In this document: positions 31,211 to 38,886 of the stretch, in pieces
Position numbering within the stretch: the stretch's first letter is position 1
How the letters are laid out: each line of letters starts with the position of its first letter
Source: Nonomuraea cypriaca
GTDB taxonomy: Bacteria > Actinomycetota > Actinomycetes > Streptosporangiales > Streptosporangiaceae
DNA length: 43,199 nt
Assembly: GCF_015645445.1 (NCBI RefSeq)
Contig: NZ_JADOGI010000081.1
Coordinates: 1-43,199 of the forward strand
Direction: 5' to 3'
Made by a program: the position numbers and the translations under genes
Notes under the pieces: generated by a model
What the model was told of the DNA's origin: nothing
Database searches by the model: none
The model's input: only the letters and a program-made list of their open reading frames with translations

Positions 31211-32415
31211 CCGGACCGGCAGGCGAGCACGAGGAGACGCTGGCCCGGGTGGTGCGTGAGCACGCGGGCCGGCTGGCCGCGTCCCTGGTGTCGCTGCTGG
31301 GCGACTTCTCCGCCGCCGAGGATCTGGTGCAGGACGCGGTGGAGACGGCGCTGCGCCGCTGGCCCGCCGAGGGCGTGCCGGACCGGCCGGACGCGTGGCT
31401 GTTCACCGTGGCCCGGCGGCGCGGCCTGGACGTGCTGCGCCGCGAGTCGCTCTACCGTGCCAAGCTGGCGCGGCTGACGTGGCCGGAGCCCGCCCCGCGC
31501 GACGACCGGCTCCGGCTGATCTTCACCTGCTGTCATCCGGCGTTGTCGCGGCCGGCGCAGATCGCGCTGACGCTGCGGGTGGTGTGCGGGCTGAGCACGG
31601 CCCAGATCGCGGCGGCGTTCGTGGTGCCGGAGAGTACGGTGGCGCAGCGGATCACCCGCGCCAAGCGGAAGATCGGCGAGGCTGGGATCCCGTACCGGGT
31701 GCCGGCGGCGGAGGATCTGCCCGGGCGGCTGGATGAGGTGCTGGCGGTCGTCTATCTGCTGTTCAACGAGGGCTACCTGTCGAGCACGCCGGACCGGGCG
31801 CAGGCGCGCGACCTGGTGGAGGACGCCGAGTGGCTGGCCGCGCTGCTGGCCGGCCTGATGCCGGGGGAGCCGGAGGTGGCCGGCCTGCTGGCGTTGATCC
31901 GGCTGCACCGGGCGCGTGGCGCGGCCCGTTTCGACGCGGGAGGGCGTCTGGTGCTGCTGCGTGACCAGGACCGCGGCCTGTGGGACCGGCGGGCCATCGC
32001 CGAGGCCGCCGCGTCGTTGATGCGGGCCGCGAGGGCGCACCGCCGGCCGGGGCCGTACCAGGTGCAGGCGGCGATCGTGGCCTGTCACGCCGAGGCGAGC
32101 AGGTTCGAGGACACCGACTGGGCGCAGATCCTGGTCTTGTACGACATGCTGCTGCGGGTGGCGCCTTCACCGGTCACGCGGCTGCACCGGGCCGTCGCCG
32201 TGCGCTACATCCAGGGGGTGAAGGCGGCCCTGGCCGAGTTGACGGATCTGGAACGGGCGCTGGAGCGCTATCCGCTGTTCCACGCCACCCGGGCCGAACT
32301 GCTGCGCGATCTGGGGCGTCGCGAGGAGGCTAGGCGAGCGGATGAGCGGGCGCTGGAGCTGACCGCGAATCCGGCCCAGCAGGCGCTGCTGCACGAGCGC
32401 CTCAACTGGCGCTGA
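31207..32415 (+). CDS. ECF sigma factor, ECF42-like, with long C-terminal extension
   Basis: 402-aa alternative sigma factor. Region 2 (residues ~15-85) reads VVREHAGRLAASLVSLLGDFSAAEDLVQDAVETALRRWP then DAWLFTVARRRGLDVLRRE in substance, and region 4 is RVVCGLSTAQIAAAFVVPESTVAQRITRAKRKI. A ~200-residue helical C-terminal extension follows (AVVYLLFNEGYL, LHRARGAARFDAGGRLVLLRDQDRGLWDRRAI and later TPR-like segments). ECF42 members carry this extension instead of a separate anti-sigma factor and are not controlled by a membrane protein. No anti-sigma gene is near. The start ATG at 31207 overlaps the DGPF stop. Confidence 0.92.
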   Translation: MTGPAGEHEETLARVVREHAGRLAASLVSLLGDFSAAEDLVQDAVETALRRWPAEGVPDRPDAWLFTVARRRGLDVLRRESLYRAKLARLTWPEPAPRDDRLRLIFTCCHPALSRPAQIALTLRVVCGLSTAQIAAAFVVPESTVAQRITRAKRKIGEAGIPYRVPAAEDLPGRLDEVLAVVYLLFNEGYLSSTPDRAQARDLVEDAEWLAALLAGLMPGEPEVAGLLALIRLHRARGAARFDAGGRLVLLRDQDRGLWDRRAIAEAAASLMRAARAHRRPGPYQVQAAIVACHAEASRFEDTDWAQILVLYDMLLRVAPSPVTRLHRAVAVRYIQGVKAALAELTDLERALERYPLFHATRAELLRDLGRREEARRADERALELTANPAQQALLHERLNWR

Positions 32416-32456
32416 CCGGCATGCGGTGAAAAGGGGGTTTGCGCGCGAAGACGGGT

Positions 32457-32521
32457 GAGGACTAAGCTCGAATGCTGCAGTCAAAAAGCAGGCTTCACAG
32501 TCCTCCCGTTAGGAGTATACC
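32457..32521 (+). promoter_or_regulatory. Promoter region of the HelR-like gene
   Basis: TTCACA (32494-32499) and TATACC (32516-32521), 16 bases apart, resemble a housekeeping promoter; the ATG at 32527 follows the -10 by five bases, so the mRNA may be leaderless. Alternatively AGGAG at 32511-32515 is a ribosome site, 11 bases before the ATG. GAGGACT (32457-32463) / AGTCCTC (32499-32505) is an inverted repeat overlapping the -35, and CCTCC (32502-32506) can also pair with the AGGAG. Confidence 0.4.
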
Positions 32522-32526
32522 ACCGA

Positions 32527-34893
32527 ATGGGTAATCGTCAAGATGGTCTTGTGGAAGCCCTTGACGTCGAGCAGCGAACTGTGTCGTGGCTCTACGGCCG
32601 GCTCGACGTCGCCAGGGGGCGGGCGCAGGCGGCGCTGCGTCAGGTGTACGCCAGGGGCGGCGGCACCCGTCAGGCGATGGTGGAGCGCGAGGCGCTGGCC
32701 GGCGAGCAGGCGCGCAGGCTGGCGCAGCTCAACGCGGTCGAGCGCGGCCTGTGCTTCGGCCGGATCGACGACGGCGCGGGGCGCAGCACGTACATCGGCA
32801 GGATCGGGTTGCGCGACGAGGGGCACGAGTCGGTCCTGATCGACTGGCGGGCGCCGGCGGCGCGGCCGTTCTACGTGGCGACGGCCACCGATCCCGGCGG
32901 GCTGGTGCGGCGCCGGCATCTGCATCTGAAGGACCGGCTCGTGGTCGGCATCGACGACGAGGTGTTCGATCTGGAGGGGATGAGCGAGGGCGATCGGCGG
33001 ACGCTGGTGGGCGAGGCTGCGCTGCTGGCGGCGTTGCGGCGGGGCCGTACGGGGCGGATGGGCGACGTGGTGGCCACCATCCAGACCGAGCAGGACCGGG
33101 TGATCCGCGCCTCGTTGCAGGGGGCGCTGGTGGTACAGGGCGGTCCGGGCACCGGCAAGACGGTCGCGGCGCTGCACCGGGCGGCGTACCTCCTCTACAC
33201 CCATCGCGACACGCTGGAGCGGCGTGGCGTGCTGGTGGTGGGCCCCAACCCGATGTTCCTGCGCTACATCAGCCAGGTGCTGCCCGCGCTGGGTGAGACG
33301 CAGGTGGTGATGACGACGGTCGGGGAGATGTTCCCCGGGGTGCGGGCGAGCGCGGCGGACACGCCGGCGGTGGCGGTGGTCAAGGGCGACGTGCGGATGG
33401 CCGAGGTGGTGGCGCGGGCGCTGGAGCTGCGCCAGCGGGTGCCGGAGGGCGACCTGGTGGTGGAGCTGGACGGCTTGCGCCTGCGGGTGCCGCACGCGGT
33501 GTGCGAGCGGCTGCGCGAGCGGGCGCGGGCGGTGCGGCTGCCGCACAACATGGCGCGCAAGCTGTACGTGACCGAGATGCTCAAGGAGCTGGCCAAGGCG
33601 GAGGCGCGGGCGCTGGAGGAGTCGCTGCACCTGGAGGAGCTGGCGAACGGCGATCCGGAGCTGGCGGAGCTGGCCGAGCCGATGAATCTGGAGGGCGACC
33701 TGGACGAGCTGGATCTGGAGCTGGCCTCGTCCCGGCTGTGGGGCGAGCCGGAGGTGCGGCGGGCGGTGGACGACCTGTGGCCGGAGCTGACGCCGCGGCG
33801 GCTGGTGTCGGAGCTGCTGGCCTCCCCGGAGACGCTGTGGTCGGTGGCGCCGCCGGGGCTGGACTGGCGGGAGCTGGTGCGCCCGGCGGAGGCGGAGTGG
33901 ACGGCCGGGGACGTGCCGCTGCTGGACGAGGCGGCCGAGCTGCTGGGCGAGGACGACTCGGCGCGCCGGGCGGCGGCCAGGGAGGCCGAGTCGGAGCAGG
34001 CCGGGGACGTGTTGTACGCGAGTGAGGTGCTGGAGTCGACGGGCGTGCTGGAGGAGGGCGTCTTCGCCCGGGCCGACGTGCTGGCCGGGCGGCACGCCGA
34101 CGATGGTGCCGAGCTGACCACGGCCGATCGGGCGGCGGCGGACCGGACGTGGGCGTACGGGCACGTCATCGTGGACGAGGCGCAGGAGCTGTCGCCGATG
34201 GCCTGGCGGATGATCATGCGGCGGGTGCCGGCGCGGTCGCTGACGGCGGTGGGCGACCTGGCGCAGACGGGGTCGGCGGCGGGCGCGCGTTCGTGGGGCG
34301 AGGTGCTGGACCCGTACCTGGAGGGGCGCTGGCGGGTGGAGCGGCTGCTGGTCAACTACCGCACGCCGGTGGAGATCATGAGGGTGGCGGCCGACGTGCT
34401 GCGGGCGTTCGCTCCTGAGCAGGAGCCGCCGGAGTCGGTGCGCTCGGGCGAGTCTGAGCCGCGGGCGGTGCGGGTGCCGGTGGCGGGCCTGCCGGCGCTG
34501 GTGCGCGAGGAGCTGGCGGAGATCGGCTCAGAGGTCGGTCCGGAGGTCGGTCCGGAGGTCGGTCCGGAGATCGGCCCGGAGATCGGCTCGGAGGCCGGCG
34601 CCGGGCGGGTGGGCGTGGTGACGCCGGACGCCCGGCATGCGGAGGTGGCGCGGCTGTTCCACCCTGAGGGGGATCTGGACGCGCCGGTCGTGGTGCTGAC
34701 TGTCGGGCAGGTCAAGGGCCTGGAGTTCGACGCGGTCGTGGTGGTGGATCCCGCGGGGATCCTGGCGCAGTCGCCGATGGGCGGTCAGGACCTGTACGTG
34801 GCGGTGACGCGGGCGACGCGGCGGCTGACGGTGGCCTACGAGGGTGAGCTGCCGGAGGTGCTGTCCCGCCTGCCTCAGAAATCTACAATGTAA
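32527..34893 (+). CDS. helR: HelR/HelD-like RNA-polymerase-associated ATPase (UvrD superfamily)
   Basis: 788-aa SF1-type motor resembling actinobacterial HelR. HelR and HelD displace nucleic acid or rifamycin from stalled RNA polymerase and recycle it. An N-terminal helical region (~1-80) with repeated QARRLAQLNAVERGL-type helices precedes the ATPase. Walker A is GGPGTGKT at 205-212, the DEAQ box is Asp550-Gln553 in VIVDEAQELSP, motif IV-type LVNYRTPVEIM follows, and motifs V/VI are GQVKGLEFDAVVVVD and LYVAVTRATRRL. An acidic 24-residue repeat (EIGSEVGPEVGPEVGPEIGP in part) at residues ~665-688 interrupts the C-terminal domain. The gene ends inside copy 3 of the recurring AT-rich motif. RbpA is also in this window. 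Confidence 0.85.
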   Translation: MGNRQDGLVEALDVEQRTVSWLYGRLDVARGRAQAALRQVYARGGGTRQAMVEREALAGEQARRLAQLNAVERGLCFGRIDDGAGRSTYIGRIGLRDEGHESVLIDWRAPAARPFYVATATDPGGLVRRRHLHLKDRLVVGIDDEVFDLEGMSEGDRRTLVGEAALLAALRRGRTGRMGDVVATIQTEQDRVIRASLQGALVVQGGPGTGKTVAALHRAAYLLYTHRDTLERRGVLVVGPNPMFLRYISQVLPALGETQVVMTTVGEMFPGVRASAADTPAVAVVKGDVRMAEVVARALELRQRVPEGDLVVELDGLRLRVPHAVCERLRERARAVRLPHNMARKLYVTEMLKELAKAEARALEESLHLEELANGDPELAELAEPMNLEGDLDELDLELASSRLWGEPEVRRAVDDLWPELTPRRLVSELLASPETLWSVAPPGLDWRELVRPAEAEWTAGDVPLLDEAAELLGEDDSARRAAAREAESEQAGDVLYASEVLESTGVLEEGVFARADVLAGRHADDGAELTTADRAAADRTWAYGHVIVDEAQELSPMAWRMIMRRVPARSLTAVGDLAQTGSAAGARSWGEVLDPYLEGRWRVERLLVNYRTPVEIMRVAADVLRAFAPEQEPPESVRSGESEPRAVRVPVAGLPALVREELAEIGSEVGPEVGPEVGPEIGPEIGSEAGAGRVGVVTPDARHAEVARLFHPEGDLDAPVVVLTVGQVKGLEFDAVVVVDPAGILAQSPMGGQDLYVAVTRATRRLTVAYEGELPEVLSRLPQKSTM
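34519..34590. repeat. Six 12-bp tandem units inside the HelR-like gene
   Basis: Six consecutive 12-base units of the form GAGGTCGGTCCG (three identical, three with GAGATCGGC variants) span 34519-34590 and encode EVGP/EIGS repeats. They keep the frame, and lie just before the motif carrying VVTPDARHAEVARLF. Confidence 0.8.
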
Positions 34894-34897
34894 AGGC
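34882..34897. repeat. Copy 3 of the recurring AT-rich motif
   Basis: TCTACAATGTAAAGGC overlaps the last codons of the HelR-like gene; the TAA stop at 34891-34893 is part of it. It is preceded by AA as is copy 2, and both are followed by GC-rich sequence with a CGGG run. Confidence 0.6.
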
Positions 34898-34924
34898 GCG
34901 GGGGCTGGATGTGACAGAGCTCAC

Positions 34925-34955
34925 CCCTGGCAAAAGCACTTCTACGAAACCAGGG
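34925..34955. terminator. Weak hairpin between the convergent HelR-like and MarR genes
   Basis: CCCTGG (34925-34930) and CCAGGG (34950-34955) form a six-bp stem with a 19-nt loop between the two convergent stops (34893 and 34963). The stem is short and the loop long, so function is doubtful. Confidence 0.25.
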
Positions 34956-34962
34956 CGCCGGG

Positions 34963-35415
34963 TCAGTCGTTGACGATTTTGTCGGCGACGGCCCGGATGG
35001 TCTGGGTGACGTGGTCGAGGGCGCGCAGCGTCTCGGTGTCGAGGTGGTCCATGATGCGCCGGTAGTGCGCCAGGCCGGCGGTGTTGATCTCCTCGATGAG
35101 GGCGGCGCCCGCGGGGGTGAGCTCGACGCGGCGTACGCGGCGGTCGTGGGGGTCCTCGTGGCGGGTGACGAGGTCCTGGACGACCAGGCGGTCGACGATG
35201 CCGGTGACGGTGCCGAGGCCGACGCCGAGGCCGTGGGCGAGGTCCTGTCCTGAGGCGGAGCCGCTGACGGACAGGATCGTCACGACCTTGAGCTGGCGCA
35301 TGGTGAGGTTGCAGGTGAACAGGGGGGATTGGTGCTGGGCGAACAGCCGTCCCAGGCCCCGCTGTGCATCGGTGATCCGGCGGATCAGGTCCTCGCGTTC
35401 GTCGTTCACGCTCAC
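34963..35415 (-). CDS. MarR family transcriptional regulator
   Basis: 150-aa MarR-type winged-helix protein. Residues ~30-110: LTMRQLKVVTILSVSGSASGQDLAHGLGVGLGTVTGIVDRLVVQDLVTRHEDPHDRRVRRVELTPAGAAL in substance, with the recognition helix GVGLGTVTGIVDRL and the wing DPHDRRVRRVELT. The start is GTG at 35415, or the GTG at 35409 with a good GAGAGG site; both fit. It is divergent from the RND pump and very likely represses it through the inverted repeat at 35423-35444. Ligand unknown. Confidence 0.9.
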   Translation of the reverse strand: MSVNDEREDLIRRITDAQRGLGRLFAQHQSPLFTCNLTMRQLKVVTILSVSGSASGQDLAHGLGVGLGTVTGIVDRLVVQDLVTRHEDPHDRRVRRVELTPAGAALIEEINTAGLAHYRRIMDHLDTETLRALDHVTQTIRAVADKIVND

Positions 35416-35422
35416 CTCTCGC

Positions 35423-35444
35423 TTCCTGAGAAGGTTATCAGGAA
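35423..35444. promoter_or_regulatory. Operator between marR and the RND pump gene
   Basis: TTCCTGA (35423-35429) / TCAGGAA (35438-35444) is a perfect inverted repeat with an 8-bp spacer, eight bases upstream of the marR start at 35415. Palindromes of about this length between divergent genes are typical MarR targets. Confidence 0.5.
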
Positions 35445-35513
35445 TCCTCGATCCATCTAAATATTCGTGCTAGGCGAAGTGTTAGTGTGGGGCGAACTCT
35501 TGGAGGGGAGCCT

Positions 35514-38500
35514 ATGACCGCCTTCGCCCGGTTGAGCCTGGTCAACCGCAGCCTTGTGATCTTGATAGCGGTGGTGCTCACCGCGTTCGGCGCGTTCACG
35601 ATCCCGCAGTTGAAGCAGCAGTTGCTGCCGTCCCTGTCGTTTCCCGGCGCGTTCGTGGTGGCGCCGTACGCGGGGGCGTCGCCGGAGATCGTCGAGGATC
35701 AGGTCACCAAGCCTATTGAGGACTCCTTCCAGGGGCTGACCGGGATGGAGCAGATGACCTCGACGTCGAAGGAGGGCCTGGCGCAGATCCAGGTGGCCTT
35801 CGAGTACGGCACCGACATCGAGTCGTCGCTGAACAAGATGCAGCAGGCGATCAGCCGGGCGACGTTGCCGGACGGCGTCGAGCCGCAGGTGGTCGCGGGC
35901 AACACCGACGACATCCCGGTGCTGGTGCTGGCGGTGGGCGACGGCGGCGACGAGCGGGCGATGGCCGACAAGCTGCGCGAGATCGCGGTGCCGGAACTAC
36001 AGGCCGTGGAGGGCGTGCGCGAGGCGGCGGTCACCGGCACCCGCGAGGAGGTCGTGACGATCGAGCCGGACGCCAAGAAGATGGCGCTGGCGGGGGTGTC
36101 GGCGGCGCAGATCCCCGATGCGCTGCGGGCGAACGGCACGCCGGTGCCGGCGGGCACGCTGGTCGATTCCGGCAAATCGCTGACCGTGCAGGTCGGCACG
36201 CGGGTCGACTCGGTGGCCAAGCTGAAGGCTCTCTACCTGACGCCGGCCCAGCCCGCGCAGCCGCAGACCGGCCAGTCCCAGCAGGCACGCCCGCCGCAGA
36301 CCGGCCAGACCGGCCAGACGGCGCAGACCGGCCAGCCGAGTCAGTCTGGTCAGCCGGGTCAGCCGGGTCAGTCTGGTCAGCCGGGTCAGGGTGCGGTCCC
36401 GCAGCGGCTGCCCAAGCCGAAGCCGGTCAAGCTGGGCGACGTCGCGAAGATCACGCGTGGGTTCGCGGACGCCACGACGATCACCCGTACGGACGGTAAG
36501 ACGAGCCTGGGCGTGTCGGTGACGATGCTGCCCGACGGCAACGCGGTGACGATCTCGCACGAGGTCAGGGAGCTGCTGCCGGACCTGACGAAGGCGCTGG
36601 GCGACTCCTCGGACACTGCGGTGTCGGTGGTGTTCGACCAGGCGCCGTACGTGGAGCAGTCGATCGAGAGCCTGACCACCGAGGGCCTGCTGGGCCTGGT
36701 GTTCGCGGTGCTGGTCATCCTGGTGTTCCTGCTGTCGGTGCGCTCGACGCTGGTGACGGCGGTGTCGATCCCGCTGTCGGTGGTGATCGCGCTGATCGTG
36801 TTGTGGGCGGGCGACTACTCGCTGAACATGCTCACCCTGGGCGCGCTGACGATCGCGGTGGGCCGGGTGGTGGACGACTCGATCGTGGTGCTGGAGAACA
36901 TCAAGCGGCATCTCGCGTACGGTGAGGCGAAACTCCACGCGATCTTGACGGCGGTGCGCGAGGTGTCGGGCGCGGTGACCGCCTCGACGCTGACGACGGT
37001 GGCGGTGTTCGCGCCGATCGCGATCGTGGGCGGGATGGTCGGCGAGCTGTTCAGCCCGTTCGCGGTCACGGTGGCGGTGGCGCTGCTGGCCTCGCTGGTG
37101 GTGTCGCTGACGGTGGTGCCGGTGCTGGCGTACTGGTTCCTGCGGGCGCCGCAGTTGGCGCCGGAGCAGGCGCGCAAGCAGCGCGAGGAGGTGGAGGCGA
37201 AGGAACGGCGCTCGCCGCTGCAGCGGGCGTACCTGCCGGTGCTGCGCTTCGCCACCCGGTTCAAGCTGGTGACGGTGCTCATCGGGGTGGCGGTGTTCAT
37301 CGGCACGATGGGGCTGGCCGGCGGGCTGCAGACGAACTTCCTGGACGCCTCCGGGCAGGACACGCTCTCGCTGTCGCAGCGGATGCCGGTCGGCACCGAT
37401 CTGGAGACCACGGACAAGGCCGCGGAGAAGGTGGAGGGCGTGCTGGCAGACCTGGAGGGCGTGGAGTCGTACCAGGTGAACGTCGGCGGCGGCAACGCCA
37501 TGCTGGGTGGCGGTGGCGGTGGCGGCGGGGACCGGGCGTCGTACTCGGTGACGATCGCGGAGGACGCCGACACGGCGGAGGTCGAGCGGCGGGTGCGCGA
37601 GGGGATCGCCGGCCTGTCGGACGCCGGCGAGGTCACGGTCGGCGGCGCGGCCGCCGCCGGGTTCTCCTCCGACACGATCGACGTGATCGTGCGGGCGGCC
37701 GACACCGAGGCGCTGCGCACGGCGACCGGCACGGTCGCCGAGGCGATGGGCGAGGTGGACGGGCTGCGCGAGGTGTCGTCGAACCTAGAGGCGAGCGCGC
37801 CCAGGATCGAGGTGGTCGTCGACCGGGAGGAGGCGGCCGAGCGCGGCCTGTCGGAGGGTCAGGTCGGGCAGGCGGTGGCGCAGGCGTTCCGTGGCGCGCC
37901 GCTGGGGCAGATCACGTTGGACGGGCGCACCAGTGATCTGGTGCTGCGTGGCGCGGACGCGCCCGAGGACGTCGAGGCGATCGAGGACCTGAGCCTGCCC
38001 ACGGCGACGGGCCTGGTGAAGTTGTCGTCGGTGGCGGACGTGCGGCAGGTGGCCGGTCCGACGCAGGTGACGAGGATCGACGGTGAGCGCTCGGCGACGG
38101 TTTCTGCCAAGGCCGACGCCAGCGACCTGGGGAGTGCGACGCAGGCGCTGACGACGAAGCTGGACGGGCTGGAGCTCGGAGCGGGGGCGTCGTACACGAT
38201 CGGTGGCGCGTCGGCGGACCAGGAGGAGGCGTTCGCCGACCTGGGTATGGCGATGCTGGCGGCGATCGCGATCGTCTTCCTGATCATGGTGGCGACGTTC
38301 CACAGCTTCGTCCAGCCGCTGATCCTGCTGGTGTCGATCCCGTTCGCGGCGACGGGCGCGATCGGGCTGCTGGTCGCGACCGACACGGCGCTGGGTGTGC
38401 CGGCCCTGATCGGCATGCTGATGCTCATCGGCATCGTGGTGACGAACGCGATCGTGCTGATCGACCTGATCAACCAGTACCGCGATCAGGGCATGGGCGT

Positions 38501-38816
38501 GGTCGAGGCGGTGATCGAGGGCGGCCGGCAACGGTTGCGGCCGATCCTGATGACCGCGGTGGCGACGATCTGCGCGCTGACGCCGATGGCGCTGGGGGTG
38601 ACGGGCTCGGGCGGGTTCATCTCGCAGCCGCTGGCGATCGTGGTGATCGGCGGGCTCATCTCCTCGACGCTGCTGACGCTGGTGCTGGTGCCCACGCTCT
38701 ACGTGGCGGTGACGAGGAAGCGCGATCGCGGGCCGCGTAGCACCCAGTCCAGCCGTCCGCTGCGCGAGAGCGCCGGCGAGGCGGGAAGCGAGGACCTCGC
38801 CGGCCAGCCGGCGTGA
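35514..38816 (+). CDS. RND family efflux permease (AcrB/HAE-type)
   Basis: 1100-aa pump of the resistance-nodulation-division type. It has the usual 12 helices in two halves (helix 1 at LVILIAVVLTAFGAFTIPQL; the second half begins at LVTVLIGVAVFIGTMGLAGGL). The proton-relay pair Asp454-Asp455 sits in GRVVDDSIVVLENIK. Two porter domains follow the family pattern (MQQAISRATLPDGVEPQV, TREEVVTIEPDAKKMALAGVSAAQIPDALR, then PRIEVVVDREEAAERGLSEGQVGQAVAQAFRG). A low-complexity Gln/Gly/Pro insertion occupies residues ~244-297, and a run of glycines (GGGNAMLGGGGGGGGD) lies near 658-675. ATG 35514 follows GGAGGGGAG. No adaptor or outer-membrane gene is present, as expected in a Gram-positive; the pump is probably controlled by the divergent marR. 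Confidence 0.9.
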   Translation: MTAFARLSLVNRSLVILIAVVLTAFGAFTIPQLKQQLLPSLSFPGAFVVAPYAGASPEIVEDQVTKPIEDSFQGLTGMEQMTSTSKEGLAQIQVAFEYGTDIESSLNKMQQAISRATLPDGVEPQVVAGNTDDIPVLVLAVGDGGDERAMADKLREIAVPELQAVEGVREAAVTGTREEVVTIEPDAKKMALAGVSAAQIPDALRANGTPVPAGTLVDSGKSLTVQVGTRVDSVAKLKALYLTPAQPAQPQTGQSQQARPPQTGQTGQTAQTGQPSQSGQPGQPGQSGQPGQGAVPQRLPKPKPVKLGDVAKITRGFADATTITRTDGKTSLGVSVTMLPDGNAVTISHEVRELLPDLTKALGDSSDTAVSVVFDQAPYVEQSIESLTTEGLLGLVFAVLVILVFLLSVRSTLVTAVSIPLSVVIALIVLWAGDYSLNMLTLGALTIAVGRVVDDSIVVLENIKRHLAYGEAKLHAILTAVREVSGAVTASTLTTVAVFAPIAIVGGMVGELFSPFAVTVAVALLASLVVSLTVVPVLAYWFLRAPQLAPEQARKQREEVEAKERRSPLQRAYLPVLRFATRFKLVTVLIGVAVFIGTMGLAGGLQTNFLDASGQDTLSLSQRMPVGTDLETTDKAAEKVEGVLADLEGVESYQVNVGGGNAMLGGGGGGGGDRASYSVTIAEDADTAEVERRVREGIAGLSDAGEVTVGGAAAAGFSSDTIDVIVRAADTEALRTATGTVAEAMGEVDGLREVSSNLEASAPRIEVVVDREEAAERGLSEGQVGQAVAQAFRGAPLGQITLDGRTSDLVLRGADAPEDVEAIEDLSLPTATGLVKLSSVADVRQVAGPTQVTRIDGERSATVSAKADASDLGSATQALTTKLDGLELGAGASYTIGGASADQEEAFADLGMAMLAAIAIVFLIMVATFHSFVQPLILLVSIPFAATGAIGLLVATDTALGVPALIGMLMLIGIVVTNAIVLIDLINQYRDQGMGVVEAVIEGGRQRLRPILMTAVATICALTPMALGVTGSGGFISQPLAIVVIGGLISSTLLTLVLVPTLYVAVTRKRDRGPRSTQSSRPLRESAGEAGSEDLAGQPA
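36243..36404. repeat. Gln/Gly/Pro-rich repetitive insertion inside the RND gene
   Basis: About 54 codons of repeated CAG-ACC-GGC and GGT-CAG-CCG units encode PQTGQ, QTGQT and SGQPGQPGQ blocks. It interrupts the first porter domain between LKALYLTP and LPKPKPVKLGDV, where relatives have a short loop. The units repeat in frame and vary in copy number along the stretch, so slippage is likely. Confidence 0.8.
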
Positions 38817-38822
38817 GGCCAC

Positions 38823-38863
38823 CCGCCCCCGGCCGGCGTTGTCCCGCCACCGGCCGGGGGCGG
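38823..38863. terminator. Bidirectional terminator after the RND gene
   Basis: Perfect 14-bp inverted repeat, CCGCCCCCGGCCGG at 38823-38836 and its complement at 38850-38863, with a 13-nt loop. It lies seven bases after the RND stop and 24 bases before the phosphatase stop on the other strand. Confidence 0.8.
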
Positions 38864-38886
38864 TCACCAGCTCAGTGGTGAGGCGG

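Noticed and set aside
32416..32526. Possible rifamycin-associated element upstream of the HelR-like gene
   Set aside because: A GGGGGTTTGCG stretch resembles one half of the element, but the symmetric partner is missing.
32509..34164. Minus-strand open frame of 551 codons inside the HelR-like gene
   Set aside because: Composition is typical of a reverse-strand shadow, and the plus strand carries clear motor motifs.
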